Shown one piece after another: positions 40,390-49,397 of a DNA stretch of 64,000 nucleotides. The position numbers were made by a program, and so were the translations under genes. The stretch's first letter is position 1. Each line of letters begins with the position of its first letter. Origin of the DNA: Salipiger sp. CCB-MM3 (GTDB taxonomy: Bacteria; Pseudomonadota; Alphaproteobacteria; Rhodobacterales; Rhodobacteraceae); assembly GCF_001687105.1 (NCBI RefSeq), contig NZ_CP014595.1, positions 1,954,501 to 2,018,500 of the forward strand, in the 5' to 3' direction. The notes below the pieces were generated by a model. That model had not been told where the DNA came from and searched no databases. It saw only the letters and a list, made by a program, of their open reading frames with translations.

Positions 40390-41260
40390 CGTGTTCGCTC
40401 CGGCGAAGATCAATCTGACCCTGCACATCACCGGCCAGCGCGACGACGGGTATCACCTGCTCGACTCGCTGGTCGTCTTCGCGCCCGTGGGCGATGCGCT
40501 GCGCGTGGCGCCATCCGAGGATCTGAGCCTGCGCGTCGAAGGGCCGGAGGCAGCGGGCATCCCTGCCAACGGCGACAACCTTGCGCTGCGCGCCGCCGCC
40601 ATGGTCGGCGAAGGGCAGGGGGCCGAGATCGTGCTGGAGAAGGTGCTGCCGGTGGCGTCAGGCATCGGTGGTGGATCGGCGGATGCCGCCGCTGCCGCCC
40701 GCGCCGTGCTGGCTGAATTGGGCCCGCTGGATGAGACCACAATGACCCGCGCCGAGGGGGCGCTGCTGGCGCTTGGGGCGGATGTGCCCATGTGCCTCGC
40801 CTCCCGCCCCGTTCGCGTCCGCGGCATCGGCGAGGGGCTGGAGCCGGCCACGCTGCCGCCGCTGCCCGCGGTTCTGGTGAACCCGCGCGTGCCGGTCTCG
40901 ACACCGCAGATCTTCCGCAGTCTGACCTCGCGCGACAACCCGCCGATGCCCGAACGCCTGCCGGAGTTTGCCGGGGCGGAGGGGCTGATCGACTGGCTCA
41001 GGGACATGCGGAACGATATGGAGCCCGCGGCCCGCACTCTGGAGCCGGTGATCGGCACGGTGCTGTCAGAACTGGAGGCTTTGCAGGGCTGCCGGCTGGC
41101 GCGCATGTCGGGCTCGGGCGCGACGTGCTTTGGCCTGTTTGCGAGCATGGCCGAGGCGGGTGCCGCCGCAGAGGCGCTGCGCGCGGCGCGTCCGGATTGG
41201 TGGATCGCCGAAGGGCTTTTGGGAGATCAGCAGGCGCGGGCGATGCCGCGCCGGGGCTGA
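40376..41260 (+). CDS. ispE: 4-diphosphocytidyl-2-C-methyl-D-erythritol kinase
   Basis: GHMP kinase of the non-mevalonate isoprenoid pathway, 294 residues, phosphorylating the 2-hydroxyl of CDP-methylerythritol. [15 protein letters not shown] is the family opening, with the catalytic Lys, and the ATP loop is [28 protein letters not shown] is the third GHMP motif. It overlaps the TPR gene. The neighbouring convergent gene makes polyprenyl diphosphate, so both act in isoprenoid supply although they are on opposite strands. Confidence 0.95.
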   Translation: MTWTDVFAPAKINLTLHITGQRDDGYHLLDSLVVFAPVGDALRVAPSEDLSLRVEGPEAAGIPANGDNLALRAAAMVGEGQGAEIVLEKVLPVASGIGGGSADAAAAARAVLAELGPLDETTMTRAEGALLALGADVPMCLASRPVRVRGIGEGLEPATLPPLPAVLVNPRVPVSTPQIFRSLTSRDNPPMPERLPEFAGAEGLIDWLRDMRNDMEPAARTLEPVIGTVLSELEALQGCRLARMSGSGATCFGLFASMAEAGAAAEALRAARPDWWIAEGLLGDQQARAMPRRG

Positions 41261-41285
41261 GGATTGAAGGCTGGCAGGCGCGGGC

Positions 41286-42287
41286 TCAGTAGAGCCGCGC
41301 CACCACGAAATCCGCCAGTTCGATCATCACGTCGCGCAGTTCGGACTGTGGCAACTGCGCCATCGACGCCTTGGCCTTTTCCGACCAGCCAAGCGCATCC
41401 TCGCGGGTGGCTTCCAGCGCGCCATGCTTGTTCAGCAGCTCTAGCGCGTGCTCGAGGTCGCCCTCTTCCTGCTTGCCCTTCTCGATGGTGCGCTGCCAGA
41501 AGGCGCGCTCCTCTTCGTCGGCTGCCGCGACGGCCTTGATCACCGGCAGCGTCAGCTTGCGCTCGCGGAAGTCGTCGCCGACGTTTTTGCCGGTGGCCGA
41601 GCTGTCGCCCATGTAGTCGAGCAGGTCGTCGGCGATCTGGAAGGCGATGCCGAGCGCGTCCCCATAATCGAAGAGCGCCTTCACCTCTGCCTCATCAGCC
41701 CCGGCGATGACGCCGCCCACCTCGGTCGCCGCCGAGAAGAGCGCTGCGGTCTTGCCGCGCACCACCTGCAGGTAGATGTCCTCGCTGGTGCGCAGGTCCT
41801 GCGCTGCGGTGAGCTGCAGCACCTCGCCCTCGGCGATGGTGGCCGCTGCGTTCGACAGGATCTCGAGCACCCGCAGGTTGCCCGGCTCGGTCATCAGCTG
41901 GAAACTGCGGGCGAAAAGATAGTCGCCGACCAGCACCGAGGATTTGTTGTCCCACAGCAGGTTTGCCGTCGGACGGCCCCGGCGCTGCGCGCTTTCGTCC
42001 ACCACGTCGTCATGCAGCAGCGTTGCGGTATGGATGAACTCCACCGTCGCGGCCAGATGCACGTGATAGGGGCCGTCGTAATTGCAGATATTCGCCGCGG
42101 CGAGCGTCAGCATCGGGCGCAGGCGCTTGCCGCCCGCTTCGACCAGATGTGCGGTCACCTCGGGAATGCGCGGCGCGTGTTTCGATGCCATCCGCTCGCG
42201 GATCAGCACGTTCACCGCGCCCATCTCGTCCGCCAGCATCGAGGCCAGCCGATCATGCGGTTTCGCTTTTGCCGTATCCAAGCCCAT
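41286..42287 (-). CDS. Polyprenyl diphosphate synthase (ubiquinone side chain)
   Basis: Trans-prenyltransferase of 333 residues that builds the long isoprenoid tail of ubiquinone, probably decaprenyl as usual in this group. The first aspartate-rich motif is LLHDDVVDES (93-97 for the Asp box) and the second QIADDLLDYMGD. Residues ahead of the first motif that fix chain length are small (Ala, Thr), in keeping with a long product. GGKRLRPML is the substrate-binding Lys-Arg motif. It is equivalent to ispB/ddsA; exact chain length cannot be told from sequence. Confidence 0.92.
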   Translation of the reverse strand: MGLDTAKAKPHDRLASMLADEMGAVNVLIRERMASKHAPRIPEVTAHLVEAGGKRLRPMLTLAAANICNYDGPYHVHLAATVEFIHTATLLHDDVVDESAQRRGRPTANLLWDNKSSVLVGDYLFARSFQLMTEPGNLRVLEILSNAAATIAEGEVLQLTAAQDLRTSEDIYLQVVRGKTAALFSAATEVGGVIAGADEAEVKALFDYGDALGIAFQIADDLLDYMGDSSATGKNVGDDFRERKLTLPVIKAVAAADEEERAFWQRTIEKGKQEEGDLEHALELLNKHGALEATREDALGWSEKAKASMAQLPQSELRDVMIELADFVVARLY

Positions 42288-42341
42288 CAGACCCCCGTCA
42301 CAGGCTCGACAAGGCCGGGGCCCTGTCCTTACATCCCCTTT

Positions 42342-42563
42342 ATGGAAGAACTTCTGCGTACCACCGACATAACGCTGATCCCGCTGGCGAAGACCCTCCT
42401 TGATGGGCAGGGTATAGACAGCTTTGAGTTGGACGTAAATATGAGCGTCCTAGAGGGATCCCTGGGAATTTTGCCGCGCCGCCTGATGGTGCGAACCGGC
42501 GATCTGGAGGCCGCGCGGCGTGTGCTGCGCGAGAACGGCGTCTCCTTCGAGGCCGGTGCATGA
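42342..42563 (+). CDS. DUF2007-family signal-transducing-like small protein
   Basis: A 73-residue protein beginning MEELLRTTDITLIPLAKTLL, matching the putative signal-transducing (DUF2007) family: LRTTD, a central Asp/Asn stretch and RLMVRTGDLEAARRVL near the end. Its function is unknown. The stop overlaps the start of the methyltransferase gene by four bases (ATGA), an association I recall from related genomes. It diverges from the prenyl synthase with a 54-base gap. Confidence 0.82.
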   Translation: MEELLRTTDITLIPLAKTLLDGQGIDSFELDVNMSVLEGSLGILPRRLMVRTGDLEAARRVLRENGVSFEAGA

Positions 42564-43339
42564 GGCGCGAGCCCTTCGCCGAGGAAGAGCTGCGTCGCGA
42601 CGCATTCCTCGGCGGGATGGCGAAGATATGGCAGCCAAAACATGGGTTTGGCTATCGGGCTGGCGTTGACCCCGTGCTGCTGGCTGCGGCGGTCGAGGCG
42701 CAGCCGGGACAGGAGGTGCTGGAGCTTGGCTGCGGCGGCGCCCCGGCATTGGTCTGTCTTGGGGCGCGGGTGGGCGGGCTTTCGCTGGCCGGGGCCGAGA
42801 TCCAGCCTGCCTATGCCGCGCTCGCGCGCCGTAACATTGCCGAGAACGGGCTAAAGGGAGAGGTCTATGAGACCGATCTGGCCGCGCCTCCGGCGGCGCT
42901 GAAGGCGCGCAGCTTCGATCACGTTCTCGCCAACCCGCCCTATTTCGAAGAGGGCAAGCGCAGTGCCGCGCCGGACGCCGGGCGCGAGCTTGCCTTGGCG
43001 GGGTCCCTGCCGCTGGCGGATTGGGTGACGCTGGCGGCGCGGCGTCTGAAACCGCGCGGCACCGCCACCTTCGTGCAGCGGGTCGAGCGGCTGCCAGAGC
43101 TTCTGGCGGCGCTGGCGGCGAATCTGGGCTCGGTCGAGGTGCTGCCTCTGGCCCCGCGCGAGGGGCGAGCGCCCCGGCTGATTCTCGCGCGTGGACGCAA
43201 AGGCGGGCGCGCGGCTTTCCGCCTTTGCCCCTCGGTCGTGCTTCACGCTGGCGCGTGTCACCTTGAAGATGGCGACGATTATACAAATGTCATCAAAGCA
43301 GTCTTGCGCGATGGAAAACCGATCAGCTTTTCCGGATGA
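42560..43339 (+). CDS. tRNA1(Val) (adenine-N6)-methyltransferase-like protein
   Basis: Class I SAM-dependent methyltransferase of 259 residues, of the TrmN6/YfiC type that methylates A37 of tRNA-Val. The SAM loop is VLELGCGGAPALVCLG (about 54-69), the base-binding motif is NPPYF (about 128-132), and GFGYRAGVDPVLLA is the characteristic opening. A related RNA or protein target cannot be ruled out. It is co-transcribed with the DUF2007 gene. Confidence 0.87.
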   Translation: MRREPFAEEELRRDAFLGGMAKIWQPKHGFGYRAGVDPVLLAAAVEAQPGQEVLELGCGGAPALVCLGARVGGLSLAGAEIQPAYAALARRNIAENGLKGEVYETDLAAPPAALKARSFDHVLANPPYFEEGKRSAAPDAGRELALAGSLPLADWVTLAARRLKPRGTATFVQRVERLPELLAALAANLGSVEVLPLAPREGRAPRLILARGRKGGRAAFRLCPSVVLHAGACHLEDGDDYTNVIKAVLRDGKPISFSG

Positions 43340-43452
43340 GCGGGCTTCCGAGCAGGGTTCTCACCTTGCGTAAAGCAATGCTGCGGGTGCGGCGTGACAG
43401 AATGTAAAAGTTATGCTGCACTGTCTCTGCCCAAAGCAAAAAGGAGGACATA

Positions 43453-43626
43453 ATGAGCTTAACTTCTCACCTGCAGGAACTGAAGAAGAAGCACCAAAAC
43501 CTCGCCACCACCGTGGAAGAGATGCAGCGCAGTCCGGGCACGGACGACTTGCATGTCGCAGCCCTGAAGAAGCAAAAACTCCGTATCAAGGAAGAGATTA
43601 ACCGGCTCTCGGTAGAGGCGACCTGA
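43453..43626 (+). CDS. DUF465 (YdcH-like) small coiled-coil protein
   Basis: A 57-residue protein starting MSLTSHLQELKKKH with AAGGAGG ideally placed before the ATG. Its two helices, the second reading ALKKQKLRIKEEINRL, form the hairpin of the DUF465/YdcH family. Homologues are abundant in alphaproteobacteria; a function is not established. It is preceded by an AT-rich spacer after the methyltransferase gene and probably has its own promoter. Confidence 0.88.
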   Translation: MSLTSHLQELKKKHQNLATTVEEMQRSPGTDDLHVAALKKQKLRIKEEINRLSVEAT

Positions 43627-43972
43627 ACGGCGCCCGGGCAGGTATCGCCCTAGAGCGAAGCACCCACCCACCTTGAGAGCGATCAGGTCCGCACGGCAGC
43701 CGCGCCGCCGGACCGCAGAGGTTCCGGGCCCGAATCTCCGGGCCCGGGCGGCAGGGCAGGCGCCGGACGGCGCGAGGCGACGCGGCAATTTCAAAGCACG
43801 GTTTTTCACGCACCCTTTTCACACCCTTGCACGAAGAGACGCGGGCATCCGTCCGCGCGTGTTCAAGGCCGTGCGTGTCGTTGTGCCCTGCGCGAAAACA
43901 GCGCCCCCGGAGAGCCAGGCTCCGGGGGCGCATCCGTTTCGGGATGTCACGCGGGATTTTGCGCGCGGCGCG
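43627..43972. other. Spacer between the DUF465 gene and the dioxygenase-like gene
   Basis: No gene is supported. It contains a GC-rich inverted repeat, CCGGGCCCG / CGGGCCCGG (43724-43732 and 43739-43747, 6-base loop), without a T-run, and the terminator of the minus-strand gene at 43901-43931. Open frames here on either strand look like composition artefacts. Confidence 0.5.
43901..43931 (-). terminator. Terminator of the dioxygenase-like gene
   Basis: An 11-bp stem (43901-43911 with 43921-43931, arms GCGCCCCCGGA and complement) lies 42 bases past the stop; on the minus strand it is followed by TGTTTTC. Confidence 0.75.
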
Positions 43973-44896
43973 TCAGTCGATCGGTTCGAGCCGCTGCTCC
44001 AGCTGCTCGCGCAGATGCGCGTGCTGGGTCGGCAGCTTGAGCGCCTCGCCGAGATGGGCGCGGTCTTCGTCGCGGTCAAAGCCGGGCTCGTTGGTGGCCA
44101 CCTCAAACAGCACGCCGCCGGGGCTGCGGAAGTAGATCGCGTAGAAGTAATCGCGGTCGATCTGCGGCGTGATCTGAAAGCCGTTCTCGGTCAGCGCGTT
44201 GCGCACCTCAAGCTGTGCCGCCCGGTCCTCGACGGCAAAGGCGATGTGGTGCACGCTGCCCGCGCCCTGACCGGCCCGGGGCACGTCCACGGTCTCGATG
44301 TCGATCGTGCCGGCACCATTGTGCTCGGGCAGCGAGAACCGCATGACCTTCTCTTGCCGGCATTCTTCCTGATAGCCCATGAAGCGCAGCAGCTCCGCCG
44401 TGGGGCCCGCGTCGCGCAGGCGCATCTGCACCGAATGGAAGCCGCGGATCGCCATATCTTCGCCGATCCCGCCGCCGGTCCACGGCGCGCGGCTGTCATC
44501 GGCTTCGACCAGAGCCAGCCCGTCGCCATCGGGGCCTTCAAACACCAGACGGTGCTCGCCATAGCGGTTGAGCCGCTCCAGCCCCTTCACGCCCGCCTCG
44601 GTCAGGCGCGCCTCCCAAGCGTCGAGCGAGCCTTCGGGCACGGCAAAGGCGGTGGTCGCCACCTCGCCGCTGCCCGGCTTGCCACGGGCGGCGTTGGGGA
44701 AGGGGAAATAGGTCATGACGGAGCCCGGCGTGCCGACCTCATCGCCGTAGTAGAGGTGGTAGACGTCGGGCGCGTCGAAGTTGACGGTCTTTTTCACCCG
44801 GCGCAGGCCGAGCGTGTGGGTGAAGAAATCATTGTTCCGAGACGCGCTGCTAGCCAGCGCAGTCACATGGTGCAGGCCTTTGATTTGCGTGAGCAT
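43973..44896 (-). CDS. Glyoxalase-fold ring-cleaving dioxygenase-like protein
   Basis: A 307-residue vicinal-oxygen-chelate protein made of two repeats. It resembles the PcpA/LinE-like hydroquinone dioxygenases and their many uncharacterised relatives. Candidate iron ligands are His9-His10 in GLHHVTALAS, the His in GSVHHIAFAVED and Glu in GVLFEVATNEPGF. The opening and YGDEVGTPGSVMTYFPFPNA segment are typical of this group. The substrate is unknown. It stands alone between two terminators. A role in aromatic degradation is possible but not shown by neighbours. Confidence 0.82.
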   Translation of the reverse strand: MLTQIKGLHHVTALASSASRNNDFFTHTLGLRRVKKTVNFDAPDVYHLYYGDEVGTPGSVMTYFPFPNAARGKPGSGEVATTAFAVPEGSLDAWEARLTEAGVKGLERLNRYGEHRLVFEGPDGDGLALVEADDSRAPWTGGGIGEDMAIRGFHSVQMRLRDAGPTAELLRFMGYQEECRQEKVMRFSLPEHNGAGTIDIETVDVPRAGQGAGSVHHIAFAVEDRAAQLEVRNALTENGFQITPQIDRDYFYAIYFRSPGGVLFEVATNEPGFDRDEDRAHLGEALKLPTQHAHLREQLEQRLEPID

Positions 44897-45020
44897 GGTC
44901 TCTCTCCTGATACGGAATTGTCAGAGACATAGGAAGAAAGTGGTTAACAGAAAACAAACGCCACCGCGCGGAAGGGCTGCATCAGTGCACAGTAGGGGGC
45001 GTTTGGGGGAAAACGACAAA

Positions 45021-45046
45021 GCCCCGGCGCGATCTGCAGCCGGGGC
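45021..45046 (-). terminator. Terminator after phaB
   Basis: An eight-bp stem GCCCCGGC / GCCGGGGC (45021-45028, 45039-45046) 33 bases past the phaB stop, followed on the minus strand by CTTTGTCGTTTTC. Confidence 0.75.
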
Positions 45047-45078
45047 CCGTCCTTTAGGTCAGGCGTCTGCCGGATGGG

Positions 45079-45801
45079 TCAGACGAAGAACTGCGCTCCG
45101 TTCGCGGAGATCGTCGAGCCGTTCACGAAGCCTGCCTTCTCATCCGCAAGGAAGACCACGCAGCGGGCGATCTCCTCGGGCTCGCCAAGGCGGCCTGCGG
45201 GGATCTGCGCGATGATCGACTCGCGCACCTTCTCGGGCACCGCCATAACCATCTCGGTGGCGATATAGCCCGGACAGATCGCGTTTGCGGTGATGCCGTA
45301 GCGCGCGCCTTCCTGCGCCAGCGACTTGATGATGCCAAGATCCCCGGCCTTGGTCGCGGCGTAGTTCACCTGTGCGAACTGGCCCTTCTGACCGTTGATC
45401 GACGAGATCACGATGACCCGGCCATATTTGCGCTCGCGCATGCCCGGCCAGATCGGGTGCACTGTGTTGAACACGCCGGTGAGGTTGGTGTTGATCACCT
45501 CGTTCCACTGCTGCGGCGTCATCTTGTGGAACGGCGCGTCGCGGGTGATGCCCGCGTTGGCCACCACCACGTCGATCGGGCCGAGGTCCGCCTCTACCTG
45601 AGCGATCCCGTCTTTGGACGCGTCGTAATCCGCAACGTCCCATTTGTAGGTCTTGATGCCCGTCGCTTCGGTGAAGGCTGCAGCCTTCTCGTCATTGCCA
45701 GCATAGGTCGCAGCCACCTCATACCCTTCGGCCTTAAGCGCCTTGGAAATCGCCTCCCCGATCCCTCGGCTCCCTCCCGTGACCAGTGCAACTTTCGCCA
45801 T
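45079..45801 (-). CDS. phaB: Acetoacetyl-CoA reductase
   Basis: NADPH-dependent short-chain dehydrogenase, 240 residues, that reduces acetoacetyl-CoA to (R)-3-hydroxybutyryl-CoA for polyhydroxybutyrate. The cofactor loop is TGGSRGIGEAI (7-17), and the catalytic Ser-Tyr-Lys appears in VISSINGQKGQFAQVNYAATKAG, a segment typical of PhaB. It is separated from phaA by a patatin-like gene. An AT-rich 84-base gap before it may hold its own promoter. The polymerase phaC is not in the window. Confidence 0.95.
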   Translation of the reverse strand: MAKVALVTGGSRGIGEAISKALKAEGYEVAATYAGNDEKAAAFTEATGIKTYKWDVADYDASKDGIAQVEADLGPIDVVVANAGITRDAPFHKMTPQQWNEVINTNLTGVFNTVHPIWPGMRERKYGRVIVISSINGQKGQFAQVNYAATKAGDLGIIKSLAQEGARYGITANAICPGYIATEMVMAVPEKVRESIIAQIPAGRLGEPEEIARCVVFLADEKAGFVNGSTISANGAQFFV

Positions 45802-45885
45802 AGTATCCTCCAGTCCAGTCCGTCGTGATTTGAAAGCTTGTTATATTTTTGTTAACTTTTGAGTAACTTTGTTGCGCAGAAGTTT

Positions 45886-46734
45886 TCAGCTGTCCAGCAT
45901 TTGTTGTGCATCACGGGCGCCTTGTGCCCAAGTGTCGCGCAATTTCTGAGGGTCGGTGAAATCGATCTTGTCTGCGGCGGTCTCTTGCGAGGGCCAGAGG
46001 TAGTGGCGGCCCTCCACCTCGGGCAGACGCTTATACTCACGGGTGAGCAGCACCATCGTCTCGCCCTCGTCCGGCTCTGGCAGCGGAGCCTGATCGGCCA
46101 TGCCGCCGTCGACGACCCGGCGTCCCTCCCAAAGCGGCGGCTCGAACACCGGGGGGATCACCGCAGCGGCGCAAATCAGCTCGACGAGGCGGCCCTCGCG
46201 GGCGGCGGCATTGGCATCAATGAGATTGGCGGTCAGGCCCATCTTCTCGGCCCAGTTGAAATGCGGCGAGCCGACGAGGTGCAGCTCGGCCTCATAGGCG
46301 GCGGCGAGCGCGGTGCCGGTCATCGTCGGCAGTGGCGTCTCCGGCGGGTGGGCGATGAGAATCTGCAGCTGCGGACCCTCGGCGATCTTGCGCGCGGCCT
46401 CGGCGTCGATGACCTCGGCGACCACCTCGCAGTAAAGCTCTTGATGTGGGGTGATTCCGTTTTCGTCGGGGCGCAGCAGGTCGATATTGCTGTCCTGCTT
46501 TTCGAACGCGGCGCACATGCGGTCGAGCAGCCGTTCCTCGATTCCGGCGATATAGGCGCTGGAGGCGAGCGCGCCGCCGCTGACCCCGGTGATGCGCTGC
46601 GGGGTGGGGCGCTCGCGGTGCCGGCAAAGCTCGGTCATGAAGCCGCCCTGCCAGAAGCAGCGCAGCCCGCCGCCGGAAAAGACGATCTGCGCGGGGTCGC
46701 GGGGAATCCGCGGAATGTGTGGACCTGTCGTCAT
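45886..46734 (-). CDS. Patatin-like phospholipase/esterase
   Basis: A 282-residue serine hydrolase of the patatin family. The oxyanion hole is FSGGGLRCFWQGG (about 19-31), the nucleophile Ser is in GVSGGALAS (about 51-59), and the catalytic Asp is in VDGGMADQAP. There is no signal peptide, so it acts in the cytoplasm. Its place between phaA and phaB on the same strand suggests a link to polyhydroxybutyrate granules or fatty-acyl turnover; this is inference. ATG 46734 is preferred to an upstream in-frame ATG at 46773. Confidence 0.83.
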   Translation of the reverse strand: MTTGPHIPRIPRDPAQIVFSGGGLRCFWQGGFMTELCRHRERPTPQRITGVSGGALASSAYIAGIEERLLDRMCAAFEKQDSNIDLLRPDENGITPHQELYCEVVAEVIDAEAARKIAEGPQLQILIAHPPETPLPTMTGTALAAAYEAELHLVGSPHFNWAEKMGLTANLIDANAAAREGRLVELICAAAVIPPVFEPPLWEGRRVVDGGMADQAPLPEPDEGETMVLLTREYKRLPEVEGRHYLWPSQETAADKIDFTDPQKLRDTWAQGARDAQQMLDS

Positions 46735-46815
46735 GGCCGCCTTTCGTGTCCTGAGTGTGGGCACGTGTGCCACGGGCGCCGGGCTGACGGGGTCAGCGGC
46801 GCCCGCGGCGATAGC

Positions 46816-47991
46816 TCAGTCGCGCTCGACGCAGAGGGCAACGCCCATGCCGCCGCCGATGCAGAGCGTTGCGAGGCCCTTCTTGGCGTCGCGGCGCTGC
46901 ATTTCAAAGAGCAGCGTGTTGAGAATGCGCGCGCCCGACGCGCCGATCGGGTGGCCGATGGCGATGGCGCCGCCGTTCACGTTCACGATCGCCGGATCCC
47001 AGCCCATGTCCTTGTTCACGGCGCAGGCCTGCGCGGCAAAGGCTTCGTTGGCCTCGACCAGATCGAGGTCCTCGGGCTTCCAGCCTGCCTTCTCCAGCGC
47101 CTTGCGCGAGGCGTGGATCGGGCCGACGCCCATGATCGACGGATCGAGCCCGGCGGTGGCATAAGAGGCGATGCGCGCCAGCGGCTGGATGCCGCGCTTC
47201 TCGGCGTTCTCGGCGCTCATCAGCAGCACGCCGGCGGCGCCATCGTTGATGCCCGAGGCGTTGGCCGCGGTGACCGAGCCGTCTTTGGTGAAGGCCGGGC
47301 GCAGTTTCTGCATGGCTTCGATCGTGGCGCCGTGGCGGATGTACTCATCCTTGTCGACGGTGATGTCGCCCTTGCGGTGCTTGACCACGAAGGGGATCAC
47401 CTCGTCGTCGAACTTCCCAGCGTTCTGCGCGGCCTCGGCCTTGTTCTGCGAAGCAACAGCGAATTCATCCTGCTGCTCGCGGCTGATCTGCCACTGTTCG
47501 GCGACGTTTTCGGCGGTCTGGCCCATGTGGTAGCCGTTGAACGCGTCCCACAGGCCGTCACGGATCATCGTGTCGATATATTTGACGTCGCCCATCTTGT
47601 GACCGGCGCGCAGATGCGCGGCGTGGGGCGAGAGGGTCATGTTCTCCTGACCGCCCGCGGCGACGATATCGGCGTCCCCCAGCAGGATGTGCTGGGCGCC
47701 CAGCATGACGGTGCGCAGGCCCGAGCCGCAGACCTGATTGATCGACCATGCGGCGCTTTCCTTGGGAAGACCGGCATTGATATGCGCCTGACGCGCCGGG
47801 TTCTGGCCCTGCGCGGCGGTCAGCACCTGACCGAGAATGGTCTCCGAGACCTCTCCCTTCTCGATTCCAGCGCGTGCCACCAGCGCTTCGAGCACGGCGG
47901 CCCCCAGATCATGCGCAGGTGTATTGGCAAAAGCGCCGCTAAAGCTGCCGACGGCGGTACGTGCGGCAGACGCGATTACGACATTGGTCAT
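46816..47991 (-). CDS. phaA: Acetyl-CoA C-acetyltransferase
   Basis: Biosynthetic thiolase of 391 residues that condenses two acetyl-CoA to acetoacetyl-CoA, first step to polyhydroxybutyrate. The acyl-carrying Cys88 is in [11 protein letters not shown], the His in [19 protein letters not shown], and the second Cys in [11 protein letters not shown]. It is the first gene of the phaA-patatin-phaB run on the minus strand. Confidence 0.95.
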   Translation of the reverse strand: MTNVVIASAARTAVGSFSGAFANTPAHDLGAAVLEALVARAGIEKGEVSETILGQVLTAAQGQNPARQAHINAGLPKESAAWSINQVCGSGLRTVMLGAQHILLGDADIVAAGGQENMTLSPHAAHLRAGHKMGDVKYIDTMIRDGLWDAFNGYHMGQTAENVAEQWQISREQQDEFAVASQNKAEAAQNAGKFDDEVIPFVVKHRKGDITVDKDEYIRHGATIEAMQKLRPAFTKDGSVTAANASGINDGAAGVLLMSAENAEKRGIQPLARIASYATAGLDPSIMGVGPIHASRKALEKAGWKPEDLDLVEANEAFAAQACAVNKDMGWDPAIVNVNGGAIAIGHPIGASGARILNTLLFEMQRRDAKKGLATLCIGGGMGVALCVERD

Positions 47992-48198
47992 GAAGTTCTC
48001 CCTCCAAGCAAAGCGTGCAGTCGGAGTGCCCGTCCGCCGCCCTCGTGGCGGGGTCAGGGCCTCCGCGTATTGGCCTCACCGTTGTTGATAACGCGGGGAT
48101 CCGCAACTGCACAGAGGCAGCTTCACGGTTTTGCGTTTGATAGCGCAATTCGTCGCAGTTTCAGAGGGTAGGGCGGGATCGTTCTAACGATTTTTGTC

Positions 48199-49149
48199 TT
48201 AACGATTAAGGGGGCCGCTCCGGCCCGCAACGTTTTGGGCGGCACTCTCTCGCCAGTCCGGGCTGACGGTGGGAGCGCCGTAGAAATACCCCTGCAGGCA
48301 GTCGATACCGCTGGCAGCGGCAGTTTGCGCGTCCTCCAGCGACTCGACAGATTCGGCGACGGTGAACATGTCGAACTCTTCCGCGATGGCGACGATGGCA
48401 CGCGCCAGAACCTGATTGTCGGGATCGCGGGCGATGCCGCGAATGATCTGGCCGTCGATCTTTAGGATGTCGAAGGAGAAGCGTTTGAAATGACGCAGCG
48501 CGGTCTGCCCTGCGCCGAAGTCATCCATCGCGAAGGTGATGCCGCGGCGGTGCAGGTCGGCCATGAAGCCGATCACCAGTTCCGGCAGCAGCATGGCCGA
48601 GCTTTCGGTAATCTCGAGGATCAGCCGCTCTGCCACCGTAGGATCGGCGTTGATCCCCTTTTCCAGCACCTGCATCCAGCGCCGATAGCCGATCGAGCGG
48701 GCGGACATATTGATCGCAAGGCGCAGAACCGGGGTGCGGATCAGCTCTGCAAGGCCCTGTTCCAGCGCTATGCAATCCAGCAGCCGTCCCTCCTCGCGTT
48801 CTTCCATCTCGAAGATGAATTCGCGCGCGGGGACGATCCGGCCGGTTTCGTCCATGACCCGCAGCATGGCTTCATGAAAGGCGATCTGCTCTGTCGCGGC
48901 GGCGCGCACCACCGGCTGAAACACCAATAGCACCTGCCGATGGCGGATCGCCTCTCGCACGCGCTGCAGGATGTCGCGATCCCGCAGGTCCGTGGCTGTC
49001 GCAAGCAGATCGGTGGGCGGAGCTTTCGCCGCCTCGCGTGGGGCGGCGGGAAAGCTGGTGATCTGGGCGCCCCTTTGGTTTCGTTGGCCCGCTTTTCGCC
49101 GCTTGGCCCCAAACGCCGCGCCGCGCTCTGCGTCTGTTTTCGTCATCAC
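48199..49149 (-). CDS. EAL-domain c-di-GMP phosphodiesterase-like protein
   Basis: A 316-residue protein with a basic N-terminus (about 1-50) and one EAL domain (about 60-300). The signature itself reads HEAML rather than EAL-L, but other catalytic positions look preserved: Asn in INMSAR, Glu in ITESSA, the Asp pair in MDDFGAGQ, Lys in ILKIDGQI, Glu in AESVES and Gln in CLQGYFYG. It may therefore still hydrolyse c-di-GMP. No GGDEF, sensor or membrane segment is seen. A CTTAA-CGA-TTAAG palindrome overlaps its stop codon. Confidence 0.85.
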   Translation of the reverse strand: MMTKTDAERGAAFGAKRRKAGQRNQRGAQITSFPAAPREAAKAPPTDLLATATDLRDRDILQRVREAIRHRQVLLVFQPVVRAAATEQIAFHEAMLRVMDETGRIVPAREFIFEMEEREEGRLLDCIALEQGLAELIRTPVLRLAINMSARSIGYRRWMQVLEKGINADPTVAERLILEITESSAMLLPELVIGFMADLHRRGITFAMDDFGAGQTALRHFKRFSFDILKIDGQIIRGIARDPDNQVLARAIVAIAEEFDMFTVAESVESLEDAQTAAASGIDCLQGYFYGAPTVSPDWRESAAQNVAGRSGPLNR

Positions 49150-49272
49150 GCTCTCCTGTCGCCGTCGTTGTCATGCTGCGCGCAGAGGGGTTAATTCCCG
49201 GCTAAGCCCGGCCCGGCGCAGAGCCGCGTGGCGAAATTGGCCGGGAAAAGCGGGCAGGGCGGGTTTGGCCTG

Positions 49273-49300
49273 TTGACTCCCCTGCCAAAGCCCATATAAG
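49273..49300 (+). promoter_or_regulatory. Sigma-70 promoter of rpsD
   Basis: TTGACT (49273-49278) and TATAAG (49295-49300) are 16 bases apart, each five of six to consensus. Transcription would begin about 49307 and leave a leader of roughly 90 bases with small hairpins (CCCC-GCAA-GGGG near 49324, then a CCTG/CAGG stem) that might be a regulatory target. Confidence 0.7.
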
Positions 49301-49397
49301 CGCGCGCTCATTGGTGTTGGTGGCCCCCGCAAGGGGATGCCTGTCGGCCTACGGGCAGGAGGACAACGCCCTTCGCAACTTATGAAGGAGATCAGCC

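Noticed and set aside
43724..43747. GC-rich hairpin as terminator of the DUF465 gene
   Set aside because: The stem is strong, but no T-run follows; listed only as an inverted repeat in the spacer.
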